From: Gamarada debralockiae
Lineage: Eukaryota; Ascomycota; Leotiomycetes; Helotiales; Hyphodiscaceae
NCBI GenBank assembly: GCA_002803225.1
Contig: NXFV01000602.1
Location: 1-31,599, forward strand
Length of the DNA stretch: 31,599 bases
Direction of reading: 5' to 3'
Part shown: piece by piece, positions 1-9,850 of the stretch
Layout: every line of letters starts with the position of its first letter
Position numbering within the stretch: position 1 is the stretch's first letter
Notes under the pieces: generated by a model
The model's input: the letters and a program-made list of their open reading frames with translations, nothing else
Database searches by the model: none
Told to the model about the DNA's origin: nothing
Position numbers and translations under genes: made by a program

Positions 1-80
1 TGCCTGTACCGATATCTTGTTGCCTGTACCGATATCTTGTTGCCTGTACCGATAGCCTGCTGCCTATCCCTAGATATCAC
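1..80. repeat. 20-bp tandem repeat at window edge
   Basis: Two identical 20-bp units (1-20 and 21-40, starting TGCCTGTACC) are followed by a third (41-60) that keeps the first 14 bases, and by a weak fourth (61-80). The array touches the left edge, so its full length is unknown. Neither strand shows intron-like signals in the unit. It is a short minisatellite of unknown role. Confidence 0.85.
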
Positions 81-915
81 CGTACCTTCTAGACCTATCA
101 ACACTTTTAACGTCCTGTGTAAGTCGACGACTATAATAGGACGGTTCGAGGCCAGGGGGCCCAAACGTTTCAATATAAGTTACAAAAAGGTACTAGCCAA
201 TGTGTGCCAGGGGACATTGAGGGTCTAGCCAAAGAGTGTGACAAAGGAAATGGCGAAATGAACATAATTTTGCACGGTTAACCCTCCTCTTTTCCTACTC
301 CTTCATCTTCTACTGCCTTTTCTCCGATGCGTCTTTCTAGCTGCCATGGCCTAGTTGCAATTCTAGTCTCCCAATTCTAGTCTCCCTAAGGAACTCTAGC
401 GTTTTTTCTATTCCGAGCTTCGGGCGCCTCTTTGTAGGGCGCGGGAGAATCGAGTCGGCTTTCCGCTCCTTAGATGCACATGTGTAGATCAGATCTACCA
501 GCCCGGATCCAGGACTCCTTTGCCTTACCATCACGGAGCACGGAGGGGAGGGCACACGCTATTCTCTCTTTTGTCAGGCAAGCTTCATCGGAAGTTATTA
601 ACATCCGAGCCGTAACCGCTGGTAGCTAAGTTAATTCCAAGAATTCCTAGCATTTCTACCATGCGTATTCGCCTCTTTATCATGCCACAGTAGCTTAACT
701 GATTATAGGGACGGCGGAAGACGATCCGCCACGGATAGTCGTCCCTACCTTGTATCGATCCCCATTTATAAACCAACAAACCCACGAATGCCTTTACCAC
801 AAAACTCTCCAGCTGTCACATTTTATCTTCGTCGCCCATTGCTTCGCTCACTCATCATCAGTCTAATAGCTTCGCTTTTACCTCCTATCTACACAGGTTG
901 AAAATTAGCACAGAC
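81..915. other. Non-coding stretch, no gene recognised
   Basis: Only short open frames without family resemblance are present on both strands. The last part, just before 916, would have been the promoter of the broken VOC gene. I see no RNA gene or mobile-element ends here. Confidence 0.5.
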
Positions 916-1680
916 ATGACTGTTAATTTTACAGACCCTGGAAAAGCGGTGTTAAAGCCAGCGCGTCTCGCCCACTTCGTTCTAAAGACGAGCCATGAGC
1001 AGTTTCAAGGCCTAGTGAAATACTACAAAACCTTTCTCAACGCTGAAGCCAGCTTCGAAGATCAAACGATAGCCTTTTTGACATACTTTAGTACTCGAGG
1101 AAACAGTTGTATATTTTTTTGTCTGTGCACCTCTCGAAGATTCTACTTTAACAAGGGAAATCAACTAATAGAGTATCAGGCTTTTACTAGATTTTACCTA
1201 AATAGGTTTAAATAGCTAATAGGAGCACAGACATCAAACCTTGGATTGTTACCCCGAGTACGAAGTATGACGACGAGCATCACCGCATCGGTATCTGTGC
1301 CTTCGATGACTGCGGTCCTCGGGGAAAAATACTGCCGGCCTTATCCACACCGTATTTAGCTACAATACTCTAAGTGATCTTGCCCCTCTTGTATCGCCAG
1401 CGGAAGGTGCACGACATCGAGCCTTTGCGTCAATCACGGTCCTACGACTAGCATGTACTACTGCGATCTAGATGGGAACGAAATAGAGACATTTGTGGAC
1501 AACTGCGGCGCAGAGGAAGCGAGAAGGATTATGGAGACTGACATTTTCGCTGAGAATCCTCTTGGTATTAAGTATGACCCTGTAGAATTGGTTCGGAGGA
1601 TCGAGTCAGGTAAGGAGGAGAAGTCGATGAAGTCTTTCGAAAACATGACGGATGCTGCAGGTCGGACGTTTGCGAAGTAG
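916..1680 (+). pseudogene. Broken VOC-family (glyoxalase / extradiol dioxygenase-like) gene
   Basis: Pieces of one VOC-superfamily protein lie in order but in different frames. The N-terminal part (916-1085) reads LAHFVLKTS, then VKYYKTFLNAEASF and IAFLTY. After a 180-bp insertion, DDEHHRIGI follows directly (1269 on). The next pieces, GLIHTVFSYNTLSDL and LYRQRKVHDIEPL, need frame changes. The C-terminal part (about 1436-1680) reads VNHGPTTSMYYCDLDGNEIE, containing the conserved C-terminal metal-ligand region, then a tail rich in acidic and basic residues. The original protein would have been roughly 190-200 residues, similar to fungal biphenyl-2,3-diol dioxygenase-like proteins. At least three frameshifts plus the insertion make it non-functional. 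The exact substrate cannot be inferred. The ATG at 916 is the first in frame with the conserved part. Confidence 0.8.
1086..1265. mobile_element. 180-bp MITE-like insertion, TA target duplication
   Basis: The element interrupts the VOC pseudogene between the codons of FLTY and DDEHH. Its ends are imperfect inverted repeats: CTTTAGTACTCGAGG (1086-1100) and CCCCGAGTACGAAG (1252-1265), the latter reading CTTCGTACTCGGGG on the other strand. TA flanks it on both sides (1084-1085 and 1266-1267). Removing the element plus one TA restores the codons for T-Y-D-D-E, an independent proof of the insertion limits. It has no open frame. The size, inverted repeats and TA duplication fit a non-autonomous Tc1/mariner-type MITE; the superfamily is an inference. 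Confidence 0.82.
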
Positions 1681-2403
1681 CTACCTCACTGGTAAAAATG
1701 TAACAATTATTTATTATACTTGCCGAAGCCCAAGTACAGCATTAATTTTTTCAATGGAGCCGTCTTCTGACGAACCCCTAAAGGGAATCTGCTACCCTAG
1801 CTATGTCAGAAGATACAATGATCTCTTCCTGACTAAACGATCTGCATCTTGAAAAAGCTAAAGACGTTAACTAGACAGACTGTATTTGCAATACTAACTA
1901 CTTCTGGGTTCTCTATGCTATTACAAATGTGTTTTCGTTTTTCTTTAGTTATACAGTAATATAACAAAAGGCAACTACGAAACGTACTAGGAATTGTGCT
2001 AAGCCGACAAGTTATTTTTCGGATGTGGAAGCTTTAACATCCGTCGGAATGGTCTAAGTTCAAAAGAGCGCTTACAACTATTACCTTCAGGTTTATCTGT
2101 GATTGGAAACGTGGATGATTAAAGCGGACTAGGGCAGAGAGATCCAATTTGACGCTTTGACTGAGTTCTAATTTTGAAACCCAAGAGGGTAAGGTTTTGA
2201 TTTGTGCGGGGGGTCTGGACTAGTAAGCCCGGGACCTGTTTCGAGATAAAGCTGTTGATCTCTTCTTCTCCCTTTAACTTGATATTTCTGGGATCGTCTA
2301 TATCACGAATTATTAAGAATTGCAGAGCTTAATTGAACAGAACAATGAGGCTGGAACATCAAAGTGTCTCAAGCTAGTGGCTCATCACGGAAAAATAAGC
2401 GAA
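1681..2403. other. AT-rich non-coding stretch
   Basis: No open frame with family resemblance on either strand. The stretch is AT-rich and looks like decayed sequence between two pseudogenes. No repeat ends or RNA gene were recognised. Confidence 0.5.
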
Positions 2404-2647
2404 AGACGGAGATTATTTGTCAGCGGTTCGAGAGTCTTTCAAAGGCTCTACGGTCAGCAAGTTGAACCTCCTTCGAGACATCAGTGATGGCACCGACGGA
2501 CATTGCTTTTGCTTCGTCGAGTTATCAACGGCGGAAGATGCTGACAAGGCAATGGCCGAACTTAACTGCAAAGAAATGTGGGGTGGAAAAGTTCGGGGAG
2601 CCTCAAGGACGAAGGATACGTATGGCCCGGTAGAGAACAAAGCCTAG
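2404..2647 (+). pseudogene. RRM-domain RNA-binding protein remnant
   Basis: An RNP2-like string RLFVSG is readable near 2409-2426 in one frame. Following it in a second frame come VRESFKGSTVSKLNLLRD, then the RNP1-like HCFCFVEL, then STAEDADKAMAELN and the last strand GKVRGASRTK. This is the order of a single RRM fold (strand 1, helix 1, strand 2, strand 3, helix 2, strand 4). The helix-1 region is shortened and a frame change lies between RNP2 and helix 1. The frame closes with a stop at 2645-2647. No start codon or second domain is visible. It could instead be the last exon of a longer broken gene. The RRM assignment rests on motif reading only. Confidence 0.5.
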
Positions 2648-3531
2648 GGCTTTCGCTATAAGTCTTATAGTTTGCTTTGGATGTATTTAGAGATACCTAT
2701 GGTAACTCACATCCCTAGCACACCTTTGGTCTTCTAAAGCTCGATGAAGATGCATTTGTTGTCACGTGACATCATCTTCGTTTTCGTTACTTACCATTCT
2801 GCTTGTTCTTCTGCCCTACCACTTTCTGCGGCAGTTAATTGGGTGGCAGCTCCATGGTGCACACAAGTGTGCAAAAGTTCAGAAAACAGTTCTCCTGCGA
2901 AGTCTAGACCTTTCCGGTAGGTTTCGTGGAAGAATGACATGATCGCTGGTCTGTATTGAGTACAGTCTGATGTTCAGCTCAGATGCCTTCGGCAGCTATT
3001 TGCCAAGCCTTCAATATCCTATTTGTGCGACGCCTTTAGTCAAATCCTGGCATGAATGGTTCAGAATGAAATCTGATCATATTCAAGGAGCATTTTAGAT
3101 TGGATATTCACATTAGAAGAGTGATACACCCCTTCAAAAACAGTTTAGAATGATACCACCTAACCTCAGAGCTGAAAAATCATCACAGCTGATATTGCTT
3201 AATATTCACTCTTCTTTGAGATTTGAGGGCAATCAAGGCGTTGATTCAGGGTCAGCATGGTCGCCGGTATTAATGGTGCACCAATATATTGCGACTGTGA
3301 GTATGCTGTAAGATGGATTATGTGAGATTGCGGCTGCATATATATGCGCGTTCGGTTGCGACCAACAATTACCTGTCATAGGCAATGGCTTGGCAAAACT
3401 CTCACCGCAAGACTACATACATAAGCTCCTCGGATTCAGGTGAGCATCTTCTCCAAAACCTTGACAGAGTTCGATAGTCGTGACAAAGATACACGAATTA
3501 TTTGTGATTCACTCCAAGCAATTTATTCATC
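2648..3531. other. Non-coding stretch upstream of the GH16 gene
   Basis: No gene recognised. It contains a perfect 10-bp palindrome GTCACGTGAC (2761-2770), which is an E-box-type core, and a TATA-like CATATATATG near 3338-3347, about 190 bp before the GH16 start codon. These are candidate regulatory sites only. Confidence 0.5.
3338..3347 (+). promoter_or_regulatory. TATA-like element upstream of the GH16 gene
   Basis: CATATATATG stands out in mixed sequence about 190 bp upstream of the start codon at 3532. It is a plausible core promoter element for the downstream gene; no transcription start can be seen. Confidence 0.3.
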
Positions 3532-4338
3532 ATGAGTCCACCACCAGCAGAAACAGACTATACTCTCATCTGGCACGACGATTTCAGTGGGTCGAAGGGT
3601 TCCCTGCCCAACCAGAACAACTGGTCAATCATCAACGCAGGTCCCAACACTGGCAACAATGAAGTCCAGACCTACACCTCCAACACTAACAACGTATCCC
3701 TAAACGGGTCAGGGGTTCTCTACATCGAGCCACAGAAGGACGGAAATGGTCACTGGACTTCCGCTCGTTTAGAAGGAAAGTCAGCATTCTCCTGTCCAGC
3801 TGGCCACCGAATGCTCCTCCAAGCCGAAATCCGCACAGGCACATTTCCGTACAACAGCCAAGCAGGCATCTGGCCCGCATTTTGGGCTCTCGGGAAAGAC
3901 ATCCATAACGGCATTCCCTGGCCTGAGTGTGGCGAGTGGGATATCCTGGAGAATGCCCATGGAGTAGACTACACATTAGCCTCCTTACACTACGGACCTC
4001 ACGGCGGCGGGGAACTCTCTCAGGGAGGTCAGAAGGCGACTTTTGTGGTTGAGGACTTCCATACTTTTGCCATTAAGGTCAATAGAAGCTCCAGTGATTG
4101 GAAAGAGGAGAGTTTGCAGTGGTATGTGGATGGGAAGAACTTTTGTACAGTGACTGGAGCTCAGGTCAATGATCCTGTTCTTTGGGGTAATGTTGCACAC
4201 AAAGCTTTCTTTCCTTTGTTGAATGTTGCGGTTGGAAGTAACTTTCCAAATGATGGTGGTCAGCCTGATGGCAACACTGTTAGTGGTTTGGGGAGTGGAA
4301 TGCAAGTTAAATACGTGGCTTTTTACAAGTCTAACTGA
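3532..4338 (+). CDS. GH16 family glycoside hydrolase (beta-glucanase-like), 268 aa
   Basis: This single-exon gene encodes a concanavalin-like GH16 enzyme that would hydrolyse or remodel beta-glucans. The family signature E-x-D-x-x-E appears as GEWDILE, with the presumed nucleophile E135, the assisting D137 and the acid/base E140. It is preceded by the typical strand AGIWPAFWALG (about 111-121) and followed by SLHYGP (about 151-156). The N-terminal YTLIWHDDFSG (about 10-20) and NNWSI are also usual for the family. The length fits a catalytic domain alone. No signal peptide is visible: the protein starts MSPPPAETDYTL, directly before the first domain strand, and no upstream exon with a hydrophobic segment was found. 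Intracellular action or unconventional export is therefore possible. The exact substrate (1,3-, 1,3/1,4- or mixed) is not decided by sequence. The reading frame is intact. Confidence 0.9.
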   Translation: MSPPPAETDYTLIWHDDFSGSKGSLPNQNNWSIINAGPNTGNNEVQTYTSNTNNVSLNGSGVLYIEPQKDGNGHWTSARLEGKSAFSCPAGHRMLLQAEIRTGTFPYNSQAGIWPAFWALGKDIHNGIPWPECGEWDILENAHGVDYTLASLHYGPHGGGELSQGGQKATFVVEDFHTFAIKVNRSSSDWKEESLQWYVDGKNFCTVTGAQVNDPVLWGNVAHKAFFPLLNVAVGSNFPNDGGQPDGNTVSGLGSGMQVKYVAFYKSN

Positions 4339-4640
4339 GGGGAAATGGGGAATGGAAGGGTGGTGGTTCACACTAGTAGGAGTTAGACAATGCAAACTAA
4401 TTGGTGAAGTTGTTGCTTTGTTTTTCTGCAATGTTCTTTATGATCATCTTATCCTCGACTTAACCAAAGTGCCACGGTCCTCCGTCTGTACTTTAGAAAG
4501 TGCTGTCCATGAAATGCTTACTACCAAAAATAAAATGTCAATTATTCATCTGCCCCATTGCTATATTGTATATCCCAATCCATGACCAAAACTCAGTCTT
4601 GATAATTCTCAAGAATATTCCTCCATAGGACAACTTGGTC
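4339..4640. other. 3' region of the GH16 gene, nothing else seen
   Basis: The stretch between the convergent GH16 gene and the small minus-strand gene holds only short frames without resemblance to known proteins. It probably carries both 3' untranslated regions. Confidence 0.45.
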
Positions 4641-5001
4641 TTAATTTCCTCTTCCCTCTGCAACCTTTGCAGATGTTCTAATCATGTCCTCATCTTTTGC
4701 TTCCGCGCCAACTCTGTTGACTTCGAGTTGGGTAGTGTGCTTCCAGATTAGCTTGTCAACACGTTGTCCTTCTGCATTTGGATCTCTCTTGACTTCAGGA
4801 TCGAGGGTGATGCACATGATCGATATAAACATCAGGATACCGAGGGAAGGGGCGATAGCTTCTTGCTCTTCACGAGAGGATTTGTCGAAATACAACATAA
4901 TTAGGCATGGCTATTCTTTGGTTCTAGATTGATAACTTACATTGTTGGAGAAGAGAGCCAAGGAGCTCACTAGCCTCAGCTTCATCAGATAAAGGAGCCA
5001 T
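4641..5001 (-). CDS. Small hypothetical protein, LIWKH family, possibly two exons
   Basis: Not recognised. A possible model is exon 1 at 5001-4941 (MAPLSDEAEASELLGSLLQQ), intron 4940-4859 with donor GTAAGT and acceptor AAG, and exon 2 at 4858-4641, giving 92 residues in frame. The C-terminal part has EGQRVDKLIWKH followed nine residues later by GAEAKDED. A related string occurs on the other strand at 7133-7353. The acceptor is about 40 nt from the best branch-like CTAAT, which is long. A neighbouring open part (SSREEQEAIAP) also reads like coding sequence, so the gene may be frameshifted instead of spliced. A short hydrophobic segment (LGILMFISIMCI) is present. Function unknown. Confidence 0.4.
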
Positions 5002-7132
5002 AATCGTGGCAAGTGATTTCTTGTTGCGATTAGTGGATTGATGTTGGTTGGAACTGCCTAATCAGGTATAGCCTATATTTTCCCCTCTTTTGTGATATAA
5101 GAGAGCTCTTCCCCTCCTTGTATTTCAGCTCCTTAGATATCAGCTAAGTCTAGAAATGCCACTATATTTCGCTCCCAAAATACAGCTCCAATTGACAATT
5201 GAGGTGTTAGGATATTTCATTGTATATGAAAATTAAGGTCGCGATAATGAATGTATCTCGTGTCTTTATGGTTTTGGAATAAAATTTGGTCTTGAAGAAG
5301 CACAAAGCTATATTTATACCTATTCTCGCTTAGCAAACAATTTGGTTAGGCTTAGTGTGCATGAAAACCGCAACTTTTCGGAGCTGACAGAGCTTCTGTC
5401 CCAGAAGTCTGCTTCCAACATTGACTTATGGTCTCTAGTAGTTGAGCACTAAGACTCCATGGCGACTCAACTCAAGCAGAGCTTCTTTGATACGGCACCA
5501 AGTCTGAATATCAGCAAGATTGCACAACTTGTTCAACCTTTCTTACAACACATCCACTCGACTCGTTTCCCCGGGATCTGATCTGAATTCTGGCTGCATT
5601 AGCTTGAATAGTACTAAAGATTCTGACAAGGAAGTCAAAATCTTGAAGTCTTCCTCTTGAAATTGCTCCCATAAAAGGTTTGCTGTTTGTCATTATCAAA
5701 GTTTGCTGTAGCTATAATGAAACAAAGTTGGGAGATTTATGGCGACTATATTGATATTCGGGCTTCCGCTAGGGCAGCCTATCAAGGAAAATTTATTCTT
5801 CCTCTTACACTATCTTCCAATATTCTTGGTTTTATTCTGAGCTGTGTCACTTTCATCCCTCTAGAATCTGGTCCGAGCACCATAACCTTTGGTATTCTCC
5901 GTACTTTATTTAACTTACATACATTGAACTGAAGGAATACTGAATATTGCCACACCTATAATGTGCAAAGCAAATAAGATAATTGCATACTCTAGGCAAG
6001 AGACAGTTGTTTGCTAACAGTAAAATTTGCATTGACTGTAACTGAAACTGTTTGCTAGATGTGACGCTTGTGACAAAGGTGCAAGGCCTTGTTTCAACTG
6101 AAGGATAAAGGTGAATTGCATATGAATCTTGATATTTCCTAAGCCACACTAGCGCGATAAAGAAGAAGGATATAAGCCAAACCTGCTACCTGGCTGGGAT
6201 TTTGAGACTGAGGGAAACAACGACGCATCCCCTCGCCTGCGAAGCCTTCCTTACACAACCACATATCTCCAGAACACCGGTTGAGCCAGCGATTACCTCA
6301 TTACAGTCGCACTTTTGCCAATTTTGCAAAGGTTGCAGAGAGCGATGCGGTCGGCCCGGACATGCTCTGCTCTACAAGTCTGTTAGTGAACAATTGAAGG
6401 ATCCTGATCTGGACGAATGGATTTTAGTTGGAGAGGATAATTTGATGTGATTTGGCAGACATTCCATTGCGAAACTCGTTAGGGAGACTACGGATAATGA
6501 GGACTTGGATGAGAGGATTTGAATTTGGCACCGTCTACGAAGTGGCAGGAGGACTCTATGATTTCAGAGTTTGTGGTATCTAAAGCCTAGGCATGACGAC
6601 GACATTGAGGATGATCGCCATCAAGTGAACATGTCATGCAGGGTTCTTTCTACATGCACGATCAATTAGACCTAAGTAGCTATCTCAAGAGCAAGCTTGT
6701 TGAAGTATAATTGGGACGAGATACTGGGAAACCAAACTCGGTGCCTCTCTACAGTGCACGAGAGAACTACATACATATCGAGAGCATAATTTGTGGAATA
6801 TATGCAGTTCAATCTATTGGAACAATATCCGAGCTCGCCATCAGGACTACAAGTTGAGCGCATTCTCAACATACGAAACCGCAAACAGCCTGTGTCAACT
6901 CTACAAAAGGACGCTAGAACCTCGCTCGACCCCCTTCATCCGAGTACTCGTATAATCAGAGCCAAGTAATGCATCAACTATGGCATAGCTATCTATTGGC
7001 AACCAAGCAGCTGAATTATCCTGTCTGTACTTTTCAGTTGAGGGTTCCAGCATGGGCGCAAGTAATTTCTTGAGGAAATAACCATTTCCACCTCACTCTC
7101 AATTCTACCTTCTGGCGAAGCTAGCGCCAACG
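5002..7132. other. Long non-coding or decayed stretch
   Basis: Several short frames occur, none with recognisable motifs. One at 6202-6450 (plus) contains a cysteine cluster (CQFCKGCRERC) and an acidic tail. It has no convincing start context and I cannot assign it. Much of 5100-5400 is AT-rich. No RNA gene, inverted-repeat element or LTR end was recognised. Confidence 0.45.
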
Positions 7133-7353
7133 ATGTCAAGTCATTCAGCTACCTCGATGGCTTCATACGAGGAAGAACTAGAAGTCGATTTTGCTGCAGC
7201 CGAAGGGGAAAAATATGGTGAGCTGATTTGGAAGCATGTGGTAGGTTCAAGGGCACTATTCTTGGAGCTGAGAATAAGCACAACAATCTCTTTGAAGCTT
7301 CCACAAATACAGCTAAGAAGAATGTTGAAGAAGAGCTTATCAAGTTTTATTAG
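7133..7353 (+). pseudogene. Frameshifted relative of the LIWKH small protein
   Basis: From the ATG at 7133 the frame reads to EGEKYGELIWKHVVG. After one extra base near 7235 the reading continues in another frame as FKGTILGAENKHNNLFEAS and ends ...ELIKFY with TAG at 7351-7353. Compared with the minus-strand gene at 4641-5001, both have EV, then AEG, then LIWKH, and then GAE[AN]K exactly nine residues after the H. The two therefore appear homologous. A splice explanation is excluded because the gap would be about 11 nt. I infer a broken paralogue or one half of a dispersed duplication. Function unknown. Confidence 0.5.
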
Positions 7354-7529
7354 ACTGTAGGACGCCTTGAACGTGATTGGTGTGAGACCTGTGAACTTTA
7401 AAGCGGAAACAACCACAACATAATGAGATCATCGCATCATCACATCGATTCGAAACGCAAAAAAGACTGATCATCGTGCATCTCCCATAGTATCCATATC
7501 GAAACTCATGTCACCCACCCTTTACGGAT

Positions 7530-7826
7530 TCATGGAATACTTCCGGAGGAACTTCGGTGCGGCAGGATCGATTGATGAATTGCTCTGGCTATGCCCATCG
7601 GCGACAACACTTGCGCGTCGCTGGGCCAAGTCAGATTACAGCCTTCGGGTATGCCTTGAGCGCGCGCTCCGGCTGGGCCCAGTTCTTTCTCGTCGACATA
7701 GACTTCTTCCGCTTCCACGTTCAAAGTCTTTTCACCCCATTTCTCATCTCTCCAGGATCGGTCAAAATTACCTTTCTCCCCAAAGTGAATGACATGAGTG
7801 TCTTTCACGTCCTCATCGTCTACCAT
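7530..7826 (-). CDS. Hypothetical protein, 98 aa, doubtful
   Basis: Not recognised. The frame starts MVDDEDVKDTHVIHFGEKG and continues with a charged segment (WRDEKWGEKTLNVEAEEVYV) that has coding-like composition, then a less convincing C-terminus. Ten open codons precede the ATG (reading ALGAVLSQNYT), with an AG just before them, so this might be the last exon of a spliced gene. An overlapping plus-strand frame (7557-7895) looks like a shadow. There are no recognisable domains. Confidence 0.3.
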   Translation of the reverse strand: MVDDEDVKDTHVIHFGEKGNFDRSWRDEKWGEKTLNVEAEEVYVDEKELGPAGARAQGIPEGCNLTWPSDAQVLSPMGIARAIHQSILPHRSSSGSIP

Positions 7827-7895
7827 GGTATAGTTCTGGGAGAGGACAGCGCCAAGCGCCTTTGGTTACCGAGGAAGATTGAAAAGTCGAAATAG

Positions 7896-9228
7896 TGCAA
7901 AACTAAGTTGCTAGAAGTTGGTCGTTTCTGCATGAGCTCTCTCGAGGAGGGTGGGGCGGCCTATAAATAATAGCTAAAGAGTATGAAAGTATGATGTCTG
8001 TTCAACAGTTCTTGACCTGCTACGGGGTATCGCAGGGTTGGGTCACTCATCCTAGGGAATAACAGGGAGCTGTGGTGAGATGCTCAGCTACAATGATATT
8101 GTGTATCATGGTGCTGTAAATCGGTTTGCGGGGAGCTCCTTTTGCAACCAACCAGAGGAATGGGAGGTGGGCCACGTCCCATTGATGGACCTTAACAGCG
8201 CAGAGGGACCAATTGGAATATACGAGGGCTGCAAAATGCTGTGAAGTTTGTGCGATTGAAAGACCGACATAAAAGGTTCACTCCCAATCGCAACTGTGGC
8301 TGATTCGACGGTCATTACCGCCCTCACAGGGTTTCAGACGTGAAACATCATGACAAAAGGATACCCAACCAGCTCGCTACCCCGCAATGATCTCTTGCCT
8401 TGAGGTCGTTGTGAAAGTAGTGGTATTTTCGAGGTCGCATGAACGTTGGACCAGTAACAGCATGTGGCTTCGAAATATTACTTCGAAATGTTAATGCTCC
8501 CTGCTCAGAATCAGCGAAAGAACTATCGACTACTGGACTGGAATGGTATGATACACCTCATATCGTTATTCGATTTCAGACCAGAGCATTGTTAGCGCAG
8601 GAGAGAAATTCACAACGAAGGCGGAATTCATACTGGCAGGCGGAGATCCCTCCTTTCAATTGGAACTCCAAAATCCAGCTCCATCGTATGAATCTTGGAC
8701 GCATTGGCGGCTACCTTCGGGAGTTCTCATATTATATCTTAGATCCGAGTGGAAGATGATATTTGCATCGAATATCGAAGAGCTTAATCAACGAAAGAGG
8801 GGAGGCGCGTCGTCTTTACCACGGACAGCGCGATGTCGATGCTGGGAAGCTATCGAAGATCTGGACGCCCATGCACTCGCAGATTAGCTATCCCAAGGAT
8901 TAATTCAGGCATTGGCACGATGTGCCGTTCGTAAGGTAAAGCAGATGACCAAATGGCACATCTTGAGGGTGTAAGAATCCTTGAGACCGACAGTGGATGC
9001 GGGATGAAGGTGTCGGTTTTGCATGGACAGGGTGGAATTCGGCAGTGCAGCCAAACAAATGCCCTGAAGCCCGCCGCTAAATTCGGGCTCGGAATCCACT
9101 CGGTTCGCTATTACCGACGCTATCATTCCCCTGTTAGACAAAGCCGGAGTCAGGGGGCATTGAATCTCCCGTTTTATCATTGTTCTCCTACCTTCGTTTT
9201 TGAGTCTTCAACTTTGTCCGTGGAAATT
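7896..9228. other. Non-coding stretch with a possible coding remnant at 8439-8887
   Basis: Most of the stretch shows nothing recognisable. Between 8439 and 8887 (plus) two overlapping frames contain strings of coding-like composition, for example GEKFTTKAEFILAGGD followed by SFQLELQNPAPSYESW, then a stop at 8885-8887. An in-frame TGA lies upstream. I cannot assign a family. The part next to 9229 is the promoter of the Mpv17-like gene; the open frame extending upstream from 9229 to 8953 has no family resemblance. Confidence 0.35.
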
Positions 9229-9850
9229 ATGTCTTCTCCTCTGCTGAATGCCACTTTCCAGGCCGCTACGCTCAGCGCGCTGTCGAATCTTCTTGCACAA
9301 GGTCTACAGGCATATGGAAAACGGGCATTTTCTTTCGATGTTATTCAACTACTCCATTTTACGATTTTCTCGCTGCTCGTCACTCCCCCGAACTACGCCT
9401 TCCAGAAATTCCTCGAGCATACTTTTCCGACCACGACAGTTTCTGAATCTCAAGTCTCTGCTCCGGAATCCAAAGGAAACAGTGATGTCGAAAGTGGAGG
9501 AACGCTCTCTATCAAGAACACAATCATCAAGTTCGTTCTTGATCAGAGCGTCGGATCGTCCGTCAACACGTTGCTCTTCATAGCTGCGATGGGAATGTTC
9601 AAAGGCCTGACGATGTCTGCAATTCTTACCAACATCCAACAGGTATTCTCTCCATCCTACCTCCAAAATGAAAGAATGGCATGATAATCGGCGCCTGCAG
9701 GATTTCTGGCCCATGTTATCCGCCGGTTACAAGCTCTGGCCATTAGTGTGCCTCCTCAATTTGGTCGTGGTGCCGTTTGAACACCGCATGTTAGTTGGGA
9801 ATGGAGCGGCTTTTGGTTGGGGCATATACATAAGTTTGTCCTCGTTCTAA
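9229..9850 (+). CDS. Mpv17/PMP22 family integral membrane protein
   Basis: Two exons, 9229-9642 and 9701-9850, joined in phase 0 across a 58-nt intron (donor GTATTC, acceptor CTGCAG), give 187 residues, a normal size for the family. Mpv17/PMP22 proteins sit in the inner mitochondrial or peroxisomal membrane and have been linked to channel activity and organelle homeostasis. The C-terminal family signature is clear in exon 2: DFWPMLSAGYKLWPLVCLLN, then VPFEHRMLVGN, then GWGIYISL. Exon 1 holds hydrophobic segments around residues 38-60 and 107-130, separated by a polar, serine-rich loop (about 65-95). The ATG at 9229 is chosen because it starts just before the first amphipathic segment; the longer open frame upstream has no resemblance to the family. 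The targeting (mitochondrion or peroxisome) cannot be decided. Confidence 0.88.

Noticed and set aside
1086..1265. Insertion in the VOC gene read as an intron
   Set aside because: GT-AG choices inside it do not restore the frame, whereas inverted repeats plus TA duplication explain it exactly and restore T-Y-D-D-E.
3985..4431. Minus-strand 148-codon frame overlapping the GH16 gene
   Set aside because: Antisense to an intact GH16 gene with all catalytic motifs; no recognisable domain.
6935..6955. CGAGTACTCG palindrome as a second copy of the MITE end
   Set aside because: It is self-palindromic and lacks the remaining end sequence and a partner at any plausible distance.
7225..7245. Very short intron in the plus-strand LIWKH copy
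   Set aside because: The gap needed is about 11 nt, too short for spliceosomal splicing; a frameshift is simpler.
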